Of a DNA stretch of 64,000 bases, positions 27,101-32,125 are shown in pieces. Within the stretch, counting starts at the first letter, position 1; every line of letters begins with the position of its first letter. The notes under the pieces are model-generated. The model was not told the origin of the DNA and ran no database searches. It saw only the letters and a program-made list of their open reading frames with translations. The position numbers and the translations under genes were made by a program. The stretch comes from Bubalus kerabau (lineage: Eukaryota > Chordata > Mammalia > Artiodactyla > Bovidae): contig NC_073628.1 in the NCBI RefSeq assembly GCF_029407905.1, positions 51,171,501 through 51,235,500 of the forward strand, given 5' to 3'.

Positions 27101-27970
27101 ACTTGAATTTGTGACTTGCTGACATACTTATTTTAAAAAAAAAAAACTTTTTTCAAACAGAAACCTTTTCAAGGTGTACAGCTGTACCAGAGAGCTTACA
27201 AGAAGCATTCATAAAAAGAAAAAAGGCATTTATAGAGAGATCCTCACAGAGACAGAAAGAGATAAAGGACAAAGTTCATGCCTCTGGAAATTCTCAAACC
27301 AAAACAATAACAGAGAAAACTACAGGTATCTGTTATCAAAGAGAATTATGTATTTACTTAGTGGTTTTACTCAGTGGCATTATATATTTTACTCAGTGGC
27401 TTGTTTTCCACTCAGGTTCCTTTGTGAGTGACCTAAAGGGTATGAGTAAAGTTAGGGTGTCACTTCCTGAAGATAAAAAGACTGCACAACCCCATACGCA
27501 CGAAAGGGCACTAGGGTATGTATATGGATCTACATATATCTGATAGATAAAGGAATGGCAACCCACCCCATGTCCCTTGTTCATAGGGTTGCATTGTCAG
27601 ATGCATAGTCAGTGACTATACATGTATCTTAAGTGTCTGTCTTTAATTCCATACAAATTTCTTATAGATTATACCTTCAATTAGCTGAAATGAAAAAGCA
27701 AAAGGAAGACAAAGCAAAGCAAGATGCACATGCCCAAAACAGAGCAAGGACAAAAGAATTTCATAAGGTAAGCAGCATCCCATACATACCCCCAACTTTT
27801 CATGTCTAAGGCGCATCAGAGCCTGATACTAATAACTGATACTGTTTCCTCCACAGAAAACATTAGAGAAGCTTCGAGCCAGAAATACATGCTGACTTTC
27901 TGCACAAAGGTTTCTTTTTATTCATAACATAGACAAAGTTATTTAAGTCAATAAATTTTTAAGGATTTTT
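982..27970 (+). CDS. CEP295: CEP295 (KIAA1731), 3' part of gene: 18 coding exons
   Basis: Centrosomal protein 295. In the known family it loads on the proximal end of new centrioles and is needed for centriole-to-centrosome conversion and microtubule stability. Coding exons: 982-1119, 1585-1682, 1944-5328, 6328-6460, 6624-6767, 14290-14442, 17718-17821, 18292-18394, 18755-19003, 19799-19941, 20692-20866, 21433-22079, 22711-22851, 26966-27059, 27161-27325, 27416-27515, 27668-27767, 27857-27895. Every boundary has GT/AG and all phases join, giving 6,111 nt (2,036 codons plus TGA). Human CEP295 is about 2,600 aa as I recall, so the N-terminal coiled-coil part is off the left edge. Visible parts: a Glu/Lys/Gln coiled coil (exon 982-1119), a degenerate repeat array (1944-5328), Ser-rich linkers, and a basic C-terminus matching the ALMS motif shared with ALMS1. 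The introns are heavily invaded by L1, BovB and SINEs. Identity rests on the C-terminal sequence, recognised from memory. Confidence 0.95.
1120..1584 (+). other. CEP295 intron with (TA)n/(TG)n microsatellite
   Basis: A short intron. An alternating TATA/TGTG tract lies at about 1268-1296, flanked by two copies of tttatacaaacctgat (about 1250-1266 and 1300-1316). Otherwise I see nothing in it. Confidence 0.6.
1585..1682 (+). CDS. CEP295: CEP295 coding exon
   Basis: 98 nt, phase 0 in and phase 2 out (AG|G Arg). It encodes VSTAPTSY...QQQLLQQNR. The acceptor is ttactag and the donor GTATTA. The Gln-rich end continues the helical character. Confidence 0.92.
1944..5328 (+). CDS. CEP295: CEP295 giant coding exon with degenerate repeats
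   Basis: A 3,385-nt exon, phase 2 in and phase 0 out, coding about 1,129 residues without a stop. It opens with FHKQSVETARKRLLEYQ. From about 2,620 it becomes a tandem array of diverged units of roughly 90-110 residues. Each unit holds, in order: a helical LQEQLxxQxxxLQxRxEAQExL segment, a K/HKQxEL segment, an EQTGxSS segment, a hydrophobic LPxVxxHSFxSLP segment, RIQExxSxKSE, and LQDRLxxFSQxxxPQQDNL. The LQEQL anchor recurs at about 2709, 2985 (as FQEQL), 3307, 3898 (as QQEQL) and 4171, and degenerates toward 5190. The donor is CAG|GTATGT. The Met at 1927 lies in the intron upstream of the acceptor at 1943 and is not used. Confidence 0.95.
5329..6327 (+). other. CEP295 intron, no recognised content
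   Basis: AT-rich intron of about 1 kb. I see no exon, RNA gene or clear interspersed repeat. The acceptor ctactttttcag ends at 6327. Confidence 0.6.
6328..6460 (+). CDS. CEP295: CEP295 coding exon
   Basis: 133 nt, phase 0 in and phase 1 out. It encodes ESKPTVENDFETQKLKEW and continues to LLSEG. The donor is GTAGTA. The KPTVENDFE core matches my memory of the human protein. Confidence 0.9.
6624..6767 (+). CDS. CEP295: CEP295 coding exon
   Basis: 144 nt, phase 1 in and phase 1 out. It encodes VHQDKELGRKSSKPPVAK and continues to SPTSGRTSIL. The acceptor is gacttgatag and the donor GTAAAA. It is a hydrophilic linker with no domain I recognise. Confidence 0.88.
7034..7162 (-). repeat. BOV-A2/Bov-A SINE monomer, minus
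   Basis: It contains the bovine SINE signature gtgtccgactctgtgcgacc followed by the gtgggttgccatttccttct end, in reverse orientation. It is a single monomer in a CEP295 intron and ends in a (GCT)n start at 7034. Confidence 0.85.
7555..7744 (-). repeat. Bov-tA SINE with 11-bp target duplication, minus
   Basis: A tRNA-derived Bov-tA element in reverse orientation, with the Bov-A body followed by a tRNA-like end (agctgagccacaagggaagc). The direct repeat ATTTAGGTCTT flanks it exactly at 7544-7554 and 7745-7755, so the ends are certain. Confidence 0.9.
7756..8305 (+). other. CEP295 intron stretch, nothing recognised
   Basis: Unique-looking AT-rich intron between a Bov-tA SINE and an L1 fragment. 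I see no exon. Confidence 0.5.
8310..9470 (-). mobile_element. L1 LINE, 5'-truncated, minus
   Basis: This is the reverse complement of a bovine L1 3' end. The 3' UTR lies near 8310-8600 (motif gaggctaattactttacaat). It is followed by the C-terminal ORF2 protein on the minus strand, with the hallmark PSADEWIRKLRYIYTMEYYS (about 8860-8800) and, further up, a KCWRGCGERGTLLHCWWECK-type zinc-knuckle region. The ORF2 frame is broken, so the copy is dead. Confidence 0.9.
9471..10012 (+). other. CEP295 intron stretch between two L1 copies
   Basis: About 540 bp with no exon or confident repeat. Part of it may be an old diverged repeat. Confidence 0.45.
10029..12253 (-). mobile_element. L1 LINE 2.2 kb, 5'-truncated, with 16-bp target duplication
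   Basis: A minus-strand L1 3' end. It has a poly(T) start after 10025, the 3' UTR, and an ORF2 C-terminus read on the minus strand with several frameshifts (zinc-knuckle region near 10800, KETIGKVKRQPSEWEKLTAN near 11130-11060, and reverse-transcriptase-region remnants near 11900-12070). The direct repeat TGAATGATACATTCTT occurs at 10013-10028 and 12254-12269, defining the insertion exactly. Confidence 0.93.
12270..14289 (+). other. CEP295 intron stretch, nothing recognised
   Basis: About 2 kb of intron after the L1. I see no exon with supporting splice sites. The acceptor ttttcctcccag ends at 14289. Confidence 0.5.
14290..14442 (+). CDS. CEP295: CEP295 coding exon
   Basis: 153 nt, phase 1 in and phase 1 out. 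It encodes KPDFYQDRDPLRVSISREQS and ends DDSNKA. The donor is AG|GTGAGA. Its preceding intron is about 7.5 kb, the largest in this gene part, mostly because of L1 and SINE insertions. Confidence 0.9.
15291..15578 (+). repeat. Bov-tA SINE, dimer-like, with 11-bp target duplication
   Basis: A plus-strand Bov-tA with two tRNA-like heads, gggcttccctgataactcaa near 15294 and cttccctggtggctcagctg near 15419, then the usual body ending in gactgagcgacttt. The direct repeat CAGTGAATACT at 15280-15290 and 15579-15589 brackets the whole, so the dimer inserted as one unit. Confidence 0.9.
15590..17717 (+). other. CEP295 intron stretch, nothing recognised
   Basis: About 2.1 kb, AT-rich. Old diverged repeats are possible around 17280-17500, but I cannot assign them. 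I see no exon. Confidence 0.45.
17718..17821 (+). CDS. CEP295: CEP295 coding exon
   Basis: 104 nt, phase 1 in and phase 0 out. It encodes VKVKEAVVENYAVLSYAVER and ends KLDVK. The acceptor is cccccttttag and the donor GTTAGT. Confidence 0.9.
18027..18048 (+). repeat. (GT)n microsatellite
   Basis: A short run of alternating GT within the intron after exon 17718-17821. Confidence 0.8.
18292..18394 (+). CDS. CEP295: CEP295 coding exon
   Basis: 103 nt, phase 0 in and phase 1 out. It encodes AETQEIYHEPLSSITVSTGS and ends DLSLTEP. The donor is CAG|GTACGA. Confidence 0.9.
18755..19003 (+). CDS. CEP295: CEP295 coding exon
   Basis: 249 nt, phase 1 in and phase 1 out. It encodes ESFPEHVDYREQ, then the conserved VPSTQDIYQRQ core, and ends MTEKTDFR. 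The acceptor is ccccattttcag and the donor GTAAGT. Confidence 0.91.
19165..19450 (+). repeat. Possible MIR-like old SINE
   Basis: The order of motifs (atcagactgaagacc, cagtgtctggcccatggtag, cactcag) resembles a diverged plus-strand MIR. Inside it, aataatacacat is locally duplicated at about 19370-19405. This is a weak call. Confidence 0.35.
19799..19941 (+). CDS. CEP295: CEP295 coding exon with NAGNAG acceptor
   Basis: 143 nt, phase 1 in and phase 0 out. It encodes AVDFDFPELEHSFPNLHHQL and ends DSKDFNQ. The acceptor reads ccagcag, so either AG at 19797-19798 or AG at 19800-19801 may be used. The two forms differ by a single Ala and both keep the frame. Confidence 0.9.
19942..20691 (+). other. 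CEP295 intron with a short SINE fragment
   Basis: A Bov-A fragment lies at about 20071-20134 (gtttggtcgctaagtcatgt to gtagcctgccaggc). Nothing else is recognised. Confidence 0.55.
20692..20866 (+). CDS. CEP295: CEP295 coding exon
   Basis: 175 nt, phase 0 in and phase 1 out. It encodes RSGSSCESLRATPSPKSM, then FTALRRASLHSS, and ends AVEDIE. It is Ser-rich with basic-directed phospho-site-like RRAS. The donor is GAG|GTATGC. Confidence 0.9.
21073..21112 (+). repeat. (GT)n microsatellite, about 18 units
   Basis: A pure alternating GT run ending in a TATACAC tail, in the intron between exons 20692-20866 and 21433-22079. It is long enough to be polymorphic. Confidence 0.9.
21433..22079 (+). CDS. 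CEP295: CEP295 coding exon (647 nt)
   Basis: Phase 1 in and phase 0 out, 216 codons touched. It encodes SEQSFRQLRPEYSSQE, then ADLPSIFSIEAR, KSVHFQLSVGNLQSS, LCVRTVEMGTSIQ and FSLQRSIPVW. The acceptor is atctcttacag and the donor TGG|GTAAGT. These blocks are well conserved with human as I remember it. Confidence 0.94.
22711..22851 (+). CDS. CEP295: CEP295 coding exon
   Basis: 141 nt, phase 0 at both ends. It encodes ETESGHGIMEEPELTLTSTS, then DISIAEMDFANLTLEEK, and ends AKSCFQ. It is acidic and leads into the ALMS-type C-terminus. The acceptor is ttgttacacag and the donor GTAAAT. Confidence 0.94.
23020..23233 (-). repeat. Bov-tA SINE, minus
   Basis: A reverse-orientation Bov-tA with the Bov-A body (tcatgtctgcctctgagtga) followed by the tRNA-like half ending ccaactgagctatcagggaa. 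Confidence 0.85.
24341..24466 (-). repeat. Bov-A SINE monomer nested in BovB, minus
   Basis: A gttgctcagtcgtgtccgat signature interrupts the BovB sequence gatccaatg...gatgttggcaatt, so it landed after the BovB copy. Confidence 0.85.
25599..25811 (-). repeat. Bov-tA SINE nested in BovB, minus
   Basis: The element is complete in structure: gtcgctcattcgtgtccgac body, then tRNA-like half with aggtctcctgcattggaggc and a ccagagaagc end. Confidence 0.88.
25826..25994 (-). repeat. Bov-tA SINE, 3' truncated in this orientation, nested in BovB
   Basis: A second reverse-orientation copy (gttactaagtcgtgtccaac onward), 14 bp from the previous one. It stops at ctgcactgcagg without the tRNA head. Confidence 0.8.
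26966..27059 (+). CDS. CEP295: CEP295 coding exon
   Basis: 94 nt, phase 0 in and phase 1 out. It encodes VSEFLPLLSETENSDYPAMS and ends ATVCG. It lies 115 bp after the end of the BovB element. The acceptor is cttgccattag and the donor GTATGT. Confidence 0.93.
27161..27325 (+). CDS. CEP295: CEP295 coding exon (ALMS-type module)
   Basis: 165 nt, phase 1 in and phase 1 out. It encodes ETFSRCTAVPESLQEAFIKR, then KKAFIERSSQRQKEIKDK. The SLQEAFxxRKxxFIxRSxxRxxE pattern is the ALMS-motif signature shared by ALMS1 and CEP295 C-termini. Confidence 0.95.
27416..27515 (+). CDS. CEP295: CEP295 coding exon (ALMS-type module)
   Basis: 100 nt, phase 1 in and phase 2 out. It encodes SFVSDLKGMSKVRVSLPEDK and ends HTHERAL. 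The acceptor is gttttccactcag and the donor GTATGT. Confidence 0.93.
27668..27767 (+). CDS. CEP295: CEP295 coding exon (ALMS-type module)
   Basis: 100 nt, phase 2 in and phase 0 out. It encodes GLYLQLAEMKKQKEDKAKQD and ends TKEFHK, a basic helical stretch. The donor is AAG|GTAAGC. Confidence 0.94.
27857..27895 (+). CDS. CEP295: CEP295 terminal coding exon
   Basis: 39 nt of coding sequence, KTLEKLRARNTC and TGA at 27893-27895. The acceptor is gtttcctccacag. The 3' UTR is only about 75 nt and reaches the poly(A) signal at 27950. Confidence 0.95.
   Translation, partial: KTLEKLRARNTC
27917..27922 (-). promoter_or_regulatory. TAF1D: Poly(A) signal of the extended TAF1D host transcript
   Basis: AATAAA on the minus strand (plus strand tttatt), 116 nt after the terminal acceptor. 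It lies within the CEP295 3' UTR. Confidence 0.6.
27950..27955 (+). promoter_or_regulatory. CEP295: CEP295 poly(A) signal AATAAA
   Basis: AATAAA 54 nt after the stop codon, with T-rich sequence after it. It is the only canonical signal near the end of the gene. Confidence 0.8.
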
Positions 27971-28116
27971 CACACGTCCTGATTCTTTCCACTGCCAATC
28001 ACCATAGCTCCTCTAAGGTTGTCATCTTCAAGGTAGCCCTGAAGAAGAGTAGATACTGGTTAAATTTTGAAGACGGTATTTACACTCTCCCACATCATCT
28101 CTCATGGATATGAGTG

Positions 28117-28243
28117 GCTTGTATCTCCATCAGGAAGACATAGCACTATCGAGTGACTATTATATCCAATGGAGAATTCAATCTTTGGTCACAGCGTTAA
28201 GGGCTCCAGGATTTGGTCCCATCAGCCCTCTTTGAAATGACCT
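28117..28243 (-). ncRNA. SNORA25: SNORA25-type H/ACA snoRNA
   Basis: 127 nt. The 5' hairpin has outer stem GGTCA/TGACC and inner stem AGGGCT/AGCCCT, with a bipartite pocket between (TTTCAAAG and TAACGCTG). The hinge is AAAGAT, an imperfect H box. The 3' hairpin has stem TCTCCAT/ATGGAGA, then ACA at 28122-28120 and exactly three final nucleotides. It lies in the last intron of the TAF1D host tail. The name follows human gene order; the fold is seen directly. Confidence 0.82.
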
Positions 28244-28269
28244 ACAAAAATTTTCTAATGTGTACATAC

Positions 28270-28306
28270 CTTTCAAAAAGTTCTGCTCAATCCACAGCTG
28301 TGATGC
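28270..28306 (-). ncRNA. TAF1D: TAF1D host non-coding exon (37 nt)
   Basis: The minus-strand acceptor is tctgttatacag and the donor AAAG|GTATGT. It separates the SNORA25 and SNORA32 introns. Confidence 0.55.
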
Positions 28307-28540
28307 CTGTATAACAGAAATATTAAAGGTTTCATTTTCAGAGATGGTCCTATAAAGTTCTGAAGCCAACTACCCCAGTACTAAACTAGAAAACAAGTCC
28401 AGCAATCTAGGCATAGACTGTTCAATGCTAGGCATAGACTAGCAATGTCTGGGTATTATAAAACCTAATTAGAACAATGGCTGTGTTCCATTTATACTAG
28501 AACAGTGCTGACTTTCACAAGTAGTTAATTAAGGCTAATA

Positions 28541-28663
28541 AAATGTTCCCAACAGGCTGTATGCTAACAAAGTAGCAGGAAGAAAAACCTAGTTGGGATT
28601 TTGTTTTACGGTCATGTCCACAGCAAACTAGAAACTGCATTCTAAAAGCCTTGGTAATGACCA
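28541..28663 (-). ncRNA. SNORA32: SNORA32-type H/ACA snoRNA
   Basis: 123 nt. The 5' hairpin is closed by GGTCATxxxx/xxxxATGACC (GGTCATTACC start, GGACATGACC end). The hinge is AAAACA, a good H box. The 3' hairpin is closed by TCCCAAC/GTTGGGA, followed by ACA at 28546-28544 and three nucleotides. It lies between host exons 28696-28752 and 28270-28306. Confidence 0.87.
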
Positions 28664-28695
28664 TCAAAATCTGACAGATAAAACAAATTACTTGC

Positions 28696-28752
28696 CACAG
28701 TTTTAGTTGGGCCTCTTAGATCTTCAGTGGAGTTCACTTCAAAGTTTGCCAC
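28696..28752 (-). ncRNA. TAF1D: TAF1D host non-coding exon with GC donor
   Basis: 57 nt. The minus-strand acceptor is ccttttctgtag. The donor is GTG|GCAAGT, a GC-AG type intron with otherwise strong consensus. It separates the SNORD6 and SNORA32 introns. Confidence 0.55.
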
Positions 28753-28891
28753 CTACAGAAAAGGATTTTAACAATAACTGGGACTGATTCGGTTCCATTT
28801 TTATTCATACCTAAACTTTGTTGCAAAACATAAATGTCCTCAGGCAACTTTAATCTTAGAGCTTTCATGTTTTAAAATATAGTTTAATGTG

Positions 28892-28962
28892 GATGTTCAG
28901 AAAGGCTATTTTCACTCAGCCCATTCAGAGCAGTTGAACAATTTGCCCATCATCATAACATC
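28892..28962 (-). ncRNA. SNORD6: SNORD6-type C/D box snoRNA
   Basis: 71 nt. The terminal stem GATGT/ACATC encloses box C ATGATGA and box D CTGA (28900-28897). The D' box CTGA is preceded by the guide TGTTCAACTGCT, complementary to the 28S rRNA stretch AGCAGUUGAACA as I recall it. By the box-plus-five rule the target is the second G of AGCAG. This fits the older name mgh28S-2411. Confidence 0.87.
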
Positions 28963-29048
28963 ACTGAAAAAACAGCAGAACACCTAATGGGCTGTTTAAC
29001 GTCTAGTTTTTTGCATTAAATACAAGGGGGAAGAAATGAAAATCTTAC

Positions 29049-29095
29049 CTGTAATCTTCAAGATCCAATATCCTCAAGAAGTTTACTATAGGATC
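29049..29095 (-). ncRNA. TAF1D: TAF1D host non-coding exon (47 nt)
   Basis: The minus-strand acceptor is atttaacttctag and the donor ACAG|GTAAGA, both strong. It separates the SNORA1 and SNORD6 introns. Confidence 0.6.
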
Positions 29096-29205
29096 CTAGA
29101 AGTTAAATATAGCAAGTACAATGGTGTTTACTCCTTCATCTTTCCTAGTATTGAAAAGCCATATTATATCCAGTTTTTACTCATGAGCCTAGTCAAAAAA
29201 AAAAA

Positions 29206-29340
29206 AAATGTTACAGGTCTCATTGTCACCACTGCAATAAAATTACGGTGATGGAAGCAAAACCTGTGTTCTCAATGTAGCCACATTAACAGTTTTATGG
29301 ACACCATGAACAAGTGCCCATTTTCAGTAGAATGAGGCTT
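29206..29340 (-). ncRNA. SNORA1: SNORA1-type H/ACA snoRNA
   Basis: 135 nt. The 5' hairpin is closed by AGCC/GGCT, with inner stem ATGGGCAC/GTGTCCAT and pocket strands on both sides. The H box is AGAACA. The 3' hairpin is closed by CAGGT/ACCTG with inner TCACC/GGTGA. ACA is at 29211-29209 with three nucleotides after it. A BOV-A2 SINE inserted 49-60 bp upstream in the same intron without touching it. Confidence 0.85.
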
Positions 29341-29400
29341 TGTAAGTAAGTTTCCCAAGCTTAAGACAATGTGCAAAAAGCTGCTTCTGCACCTGTACAG

Positions 29401-29620
29401 CTCCAGTACTCTTGCCTGGAAAATCCCATGGACGGAGAAAGCTGGCAGGCTACAGTCCATGGGGTCGCTAAGAGTTGGACCCAACTGAGCACACTTTTCA
29501 TTTTCATGCATTGGAGAAGGAAATGGCAACCCACTCCAGTGTAGTTGCCTGGGGGAGCCTGGTGGGCTGCCATCTATGCGGTTGCACCGAGTCAGACATG
29601 ACTGAAGCGACTTAGCAGCA
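29401..29620 (+). repeat. BOV-A2 SINE, 5'-truncated, with 12-bp target duplication
   Basis: Antisense to TAF1D, inside the SNORA1 host intron. It is the second part of a BOV-A2 dimer, beginning ctccagtactcttgcctgga. The near-perfect direct repeat GCACCTGTACAG / GCACCTGTATAG lies at 29389-29400 and 29621-29632. Confidence 0.88.
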
Positions 29621-29706
29621 GCACCTGTATAGAAGTTCCGCTTTGCTAAGCATGCTATCAGCAAAGGAAAGCTACTAAAAGCAACAGAAAGTGAAAAGCA
29701 AAATAC

Positions 29707-29734
29707 CTGTTTAGGGTCAGGAGATGGGATCTGT
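29707..29734 (-). ncRNA. TAF1D: TAF1D host non-coding exon (24-28 nt)
   Basis: The minus-strand donor is AAACAG|GTATTT. Two acceptors are possible, ctag ending at 29735 or acag ending at 29731. This is the weakest of the host exons, but one exon is needed here to separate the SNORA8 and SNORA1 introns. Confidence 0.4.
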
Positions 29735-29820
29735 CTAGTTCTTAATGACAACCGTAGGAAAAAAGTATTAGTTACTTTTGAAAATTCTGTCAAACTGACC
29801 AGTATAAGAAACTAAAAGGA

Positions 29821-29958
29821 TACTGTATCAGTAGAAATACCAGGTCTAACATGCACAAAGCAAAAAAACCAACGATGCCAGATACTGAATTTATATCGCA
29901 CTGTCTTTTGAACAGCCAGCAGGAACAAACTGCTGAATGCAGATACCATGCAGTGCAA
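29821..29958 (-). ncRNA. SNORA8: SNORA8-type H/ACA snoRNA
   Basis: About 138 nt. The 5' hairpin is closed by GCACTG/CAGTGC with inner stem CAGCAG/CTGCTG and pocket strands CATGGTATCTGCATT and GCTGTTCAAAAGA. The H box is ATATAA. The 3' hairpin is closed by TCAGTA/TACTGA. ACA is at 29826-29824 and exactly three nucleotides follow. Naming follows human order and length; SNORA1 is the alternative name. Confidence 0.84.
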
Positions 29959-30430
29959 TTATGATTGAACTGGAACCACTCCAACCTCATTCTGTAATGA
30001 TACTATCTGAGAAATTTACTTTCACACACACCTCTATTTTTTTACATGTGAAATAATTTTTTCCTATTTGTCATTCCAGCAAGCAACCAACTACATTAAC
30101 TCTTAAATTATAAACTTAACTCGTTACCTTTTTACCCTCTTTATACCTATAAAACTTACATAGGAAGCTATCCAATCAAACTTGCTATTTACATGCTAGT
30201 TTAATAAAGTATGCAAGGGACCAGGGCATTTCATGCCCTACATATGCTGTGTCTTCATTTTTTTCCAATGAGTACAAGTATTACAGCAAATTTTTGGCCA
30301 AAATCTTGATAATTCTGTTTTACACCTAAATAACTAGCAGTCACAATAGTAATGGAATGCCATACTCAAAATTTCATTGTTTTCAGAACTTCTGAATCCT
30401 ATTTGAATAGAAATTAAATATTCTACTTAC

Positions 30431-30463
30431 CAAAAACTTACCAAGTTCAAATCATATTAATTC
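30431..30463 (-). ncRNA. TAF1D: TAF1D host micro-exon (22 or 33 nt)
   Basis: The minus-strand acceptor tttggtatctgcag is strong. There are two consecutive donors, CTTG|GTAAGT at 30442 and TTTG|GTAAGT at 30431, giving 22 or 33 nt. It separates the SNORD5 and SNORA8 introns. Confidence 0.5.
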
Positions 30464-30552
30464 CTGCAGATACCAAATAAAAGATTATGGGTTACTTACT
30501 CATGATGAAAAAACCTAAATATATGCTTATTTAAATATTTTGTTATACTCAG

Positions 30553-30623
30553 CTCTATCAGAATTAAGTTTTAGTTCATATCTGTATCATTCAGCAGTTG
30601 AACATTAAATTCATCATCTGAAC
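30553..30623 (-). ncRNA. SNORD5: SNORD5-type C/D box snoRNA
   Basis: About 70 nt. Box C ATGATGA lies at 30617-30611 and box D CTGA at 30561-30558. The guide TGTTCAACTGCTG is followed by an ATGA-like D' box and pairs over 13 nt with the 28S stretch CAGCAGUUGAACA. The plus-five position is then the C of AGCAG, two nucleotides before the SNORD6 target, fitting the name mgh28S-2409. I find no good terminal stem, so the ends are approximate. Confidence 0.8.
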
Positions 30624-30672
30624 TGGAATGGTAACCCCTCCCCCCAAATTATAGTCACTAACTAAAACTCAC

Positions 30673-30724
30673 CTAAGTTATCACACCCTAAAACTTGACA
30701 CAGATCATTGGGATATGCCAATAC
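30673..30724 (-). ncRNA. TAF1D: TAF1D host non-coding exon (52 nt)
   Basis: The minus-strand acceptor is ttttaatcttag and the donor CTTAG|GTGAGT, strong. It separates the SNORA18 and SNORD5 introns. Confidence 0.6.
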
Positions 30725-30771
30725 CTAAGATTAAAAAAAAATTGTTAGGTTTTTCATAGTTTAATTGGCAG

Positions 30772-30901
30772 CTATGTCTTGTAGTTTTTTCCCACAGATC
30801 TAACAGGTAGTTCTATGAGTAAAGGAAACTACATAGTTACTCTATGAGGCGTTTCCAACGACGTAGGTTTATAGAAAAAGCCCCATCGGGATAGACCTCA
30901 A
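30772..30901 (-). ncRNA. SNORA18: SNORA18-type H/ACA snoRNA
   Basis: 130 nt. The 5' hairpin is closed by TGAGG/CCTCA. The H box is AGAGTA. The 3' hairpin is closed by GTAGTTT/AAACTAC, followed after AAG by ACA at 30777-30775 and three nucleotides. It begins TTGAGGTCTATCCCGATGG. It lies close downstream of a SINE and L1 insertion in the same intron. Confidence 0.85.
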
Positions 30902-30904
30902 TGC

Positions 30905-31340
30905 TTAATCATTGTTTAATTAATTTTAAATTAATTTAAATAAATCATACAGTTAATCACATGGCATGTATTTTAAAATCAATCCTTAGGAAAGATAGTA
31001 TAAAGTACCAAGTAGCTATTATAGCTGAACCAAAAAATTACATATGTAAATTTAAGCTTGATTATTAAGAACTTCATTATCAGATTACTGCAAAACTATT
31101 TAAATGGATTTTTGCCTTTAAATTGAGAACTAAAATGTAAAATATTTTCTCATTGATAACAATTATGAAAATACAGAAAAATGTTAATATGCCTGATGTT
31201 CTGACCATTTGGGGATCCTTGAGGACAAATTTGGCATTTGTATATCATTCAGATTTATGAAATTATGTGTCCTGTGTAGTCATTTCTAATATTACATTAT
31301 GAAATTTTCTACTTCATTTTAGTATATGCATCAAAATATT
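30905..31340 (-). other. TAF1D host intron stretch, nothing recognised
   Basis: Very AT-rich, with no exon, snoRNA fold or confident repeat. Confidence 0.5.
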
Positions 31341-31343
31341 GTG

Positions 31344-31409
31344 GGACTTCCCTGGTGGTTTACTGGCTAAGACTCAGCACTTCCACTGCAGGGGGTGTGG
31401 GTTCTATGC
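31344..31409 (+). repeat. CHR-type tRNA SINE fragment
   Basis: A gggacttccctggtggttta head with the cttccactgcagggggtgtg B-box region. It is truncated before its tail and abuts the following L1. Confidence 0.8.
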
Positions 31410-31412
31410 TCA

Positions 31413-32125
31413 ACATCACTATTAGAGAAATGCAAATCAAAACTATAATCAAATACCATCTCACATTGGTGAGAATGGCCATCGTAAAGTCTACAAATAA
31501 TAAATGCCAGACAGGGTGTTGGAGAAAAGAAAAAGGAACCTTCTCCTACATTGTTGGTGGGAATGTAGATTGGTACTGCCACTACAGAAAACACTAGTGC
31601 TACCCTATGATGAGCAACCCCACCCAAAGAAAAACATGGTTGGAAAGGATACATGCACCTGTGTTCACTACAGCACTGTTCCAAGATATGGAACCAACAT
31701 AAATGTCCACTTAGAGATGAACTGATAAAGATGTGTGGGAGGGGTGTATATTTTACTCAGCCATTAATATGAAAATGATGCCATTTGCAGCAACATGGAT
31801 CTAGCAATATAGAAAGCAAACTAAGTCAGAAATAGGTATCACTTACATGTGGAATCTGAACTACCACACAAATGAACAGATCTATGAAACAAACAGATAT
31901 GGACTTGTGGTTGGACAGGAGGTGGGGGTGTGGGGGAGCCATGGACTGGGAACTTGGGATTAGCAGATACAAATTCATAAGATAAACAAGGGCTTACTAT
32001 ATATAGCACAGGGAATTAATATGCTGTGATAGATCATAAGAGAAAAATTATATAACTGAGTCACTTTGCTGTACAGCAGAAATTAGCATTGTAAATCAAC
32101 TATACTTCAATAAATTTTTTTTAAT
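31413..32125 (+). mobile_element. L1 LINE 3' end, plus
   Basis: ORF2 C-terminal remnant (attagagaaatgcaaatcaa near 31422, tctcacattggtgagaatgg near 31459), then 3' UTR to aatatgctgtgatag and acttcaataaat near 32105. The frame is broken. It is antisense to TAF1D in the SNORA18 intron. Confidence 0.85.

Larger units (their letters stand above)
27890..28038 (-). ncRNA. TAF1D: TAF1D snoRNA-host terminal non-coding exon
   Basis: On the minus strand the acceptor actcttcttcag ends at 28039 and the exon starts GGCTACCTTGAAGATGACAA. AATAAA follows at 27922-27917. The left end (cleavage) is estimated. The exon overlaps the CEP295 3' UTR and possibly its stop codon in antisense. Inferred from splice sites and position only. 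Confidence 0.6.

Noticed and set aside
28696..29095. Peptide-like reading through the host exons (for example VANFEVNSTEDLRGP)
   Set aside because: Frames do not join across the neighbouring exons and the exons lie downstream of the TAF1D stop. Treated as non-coding.
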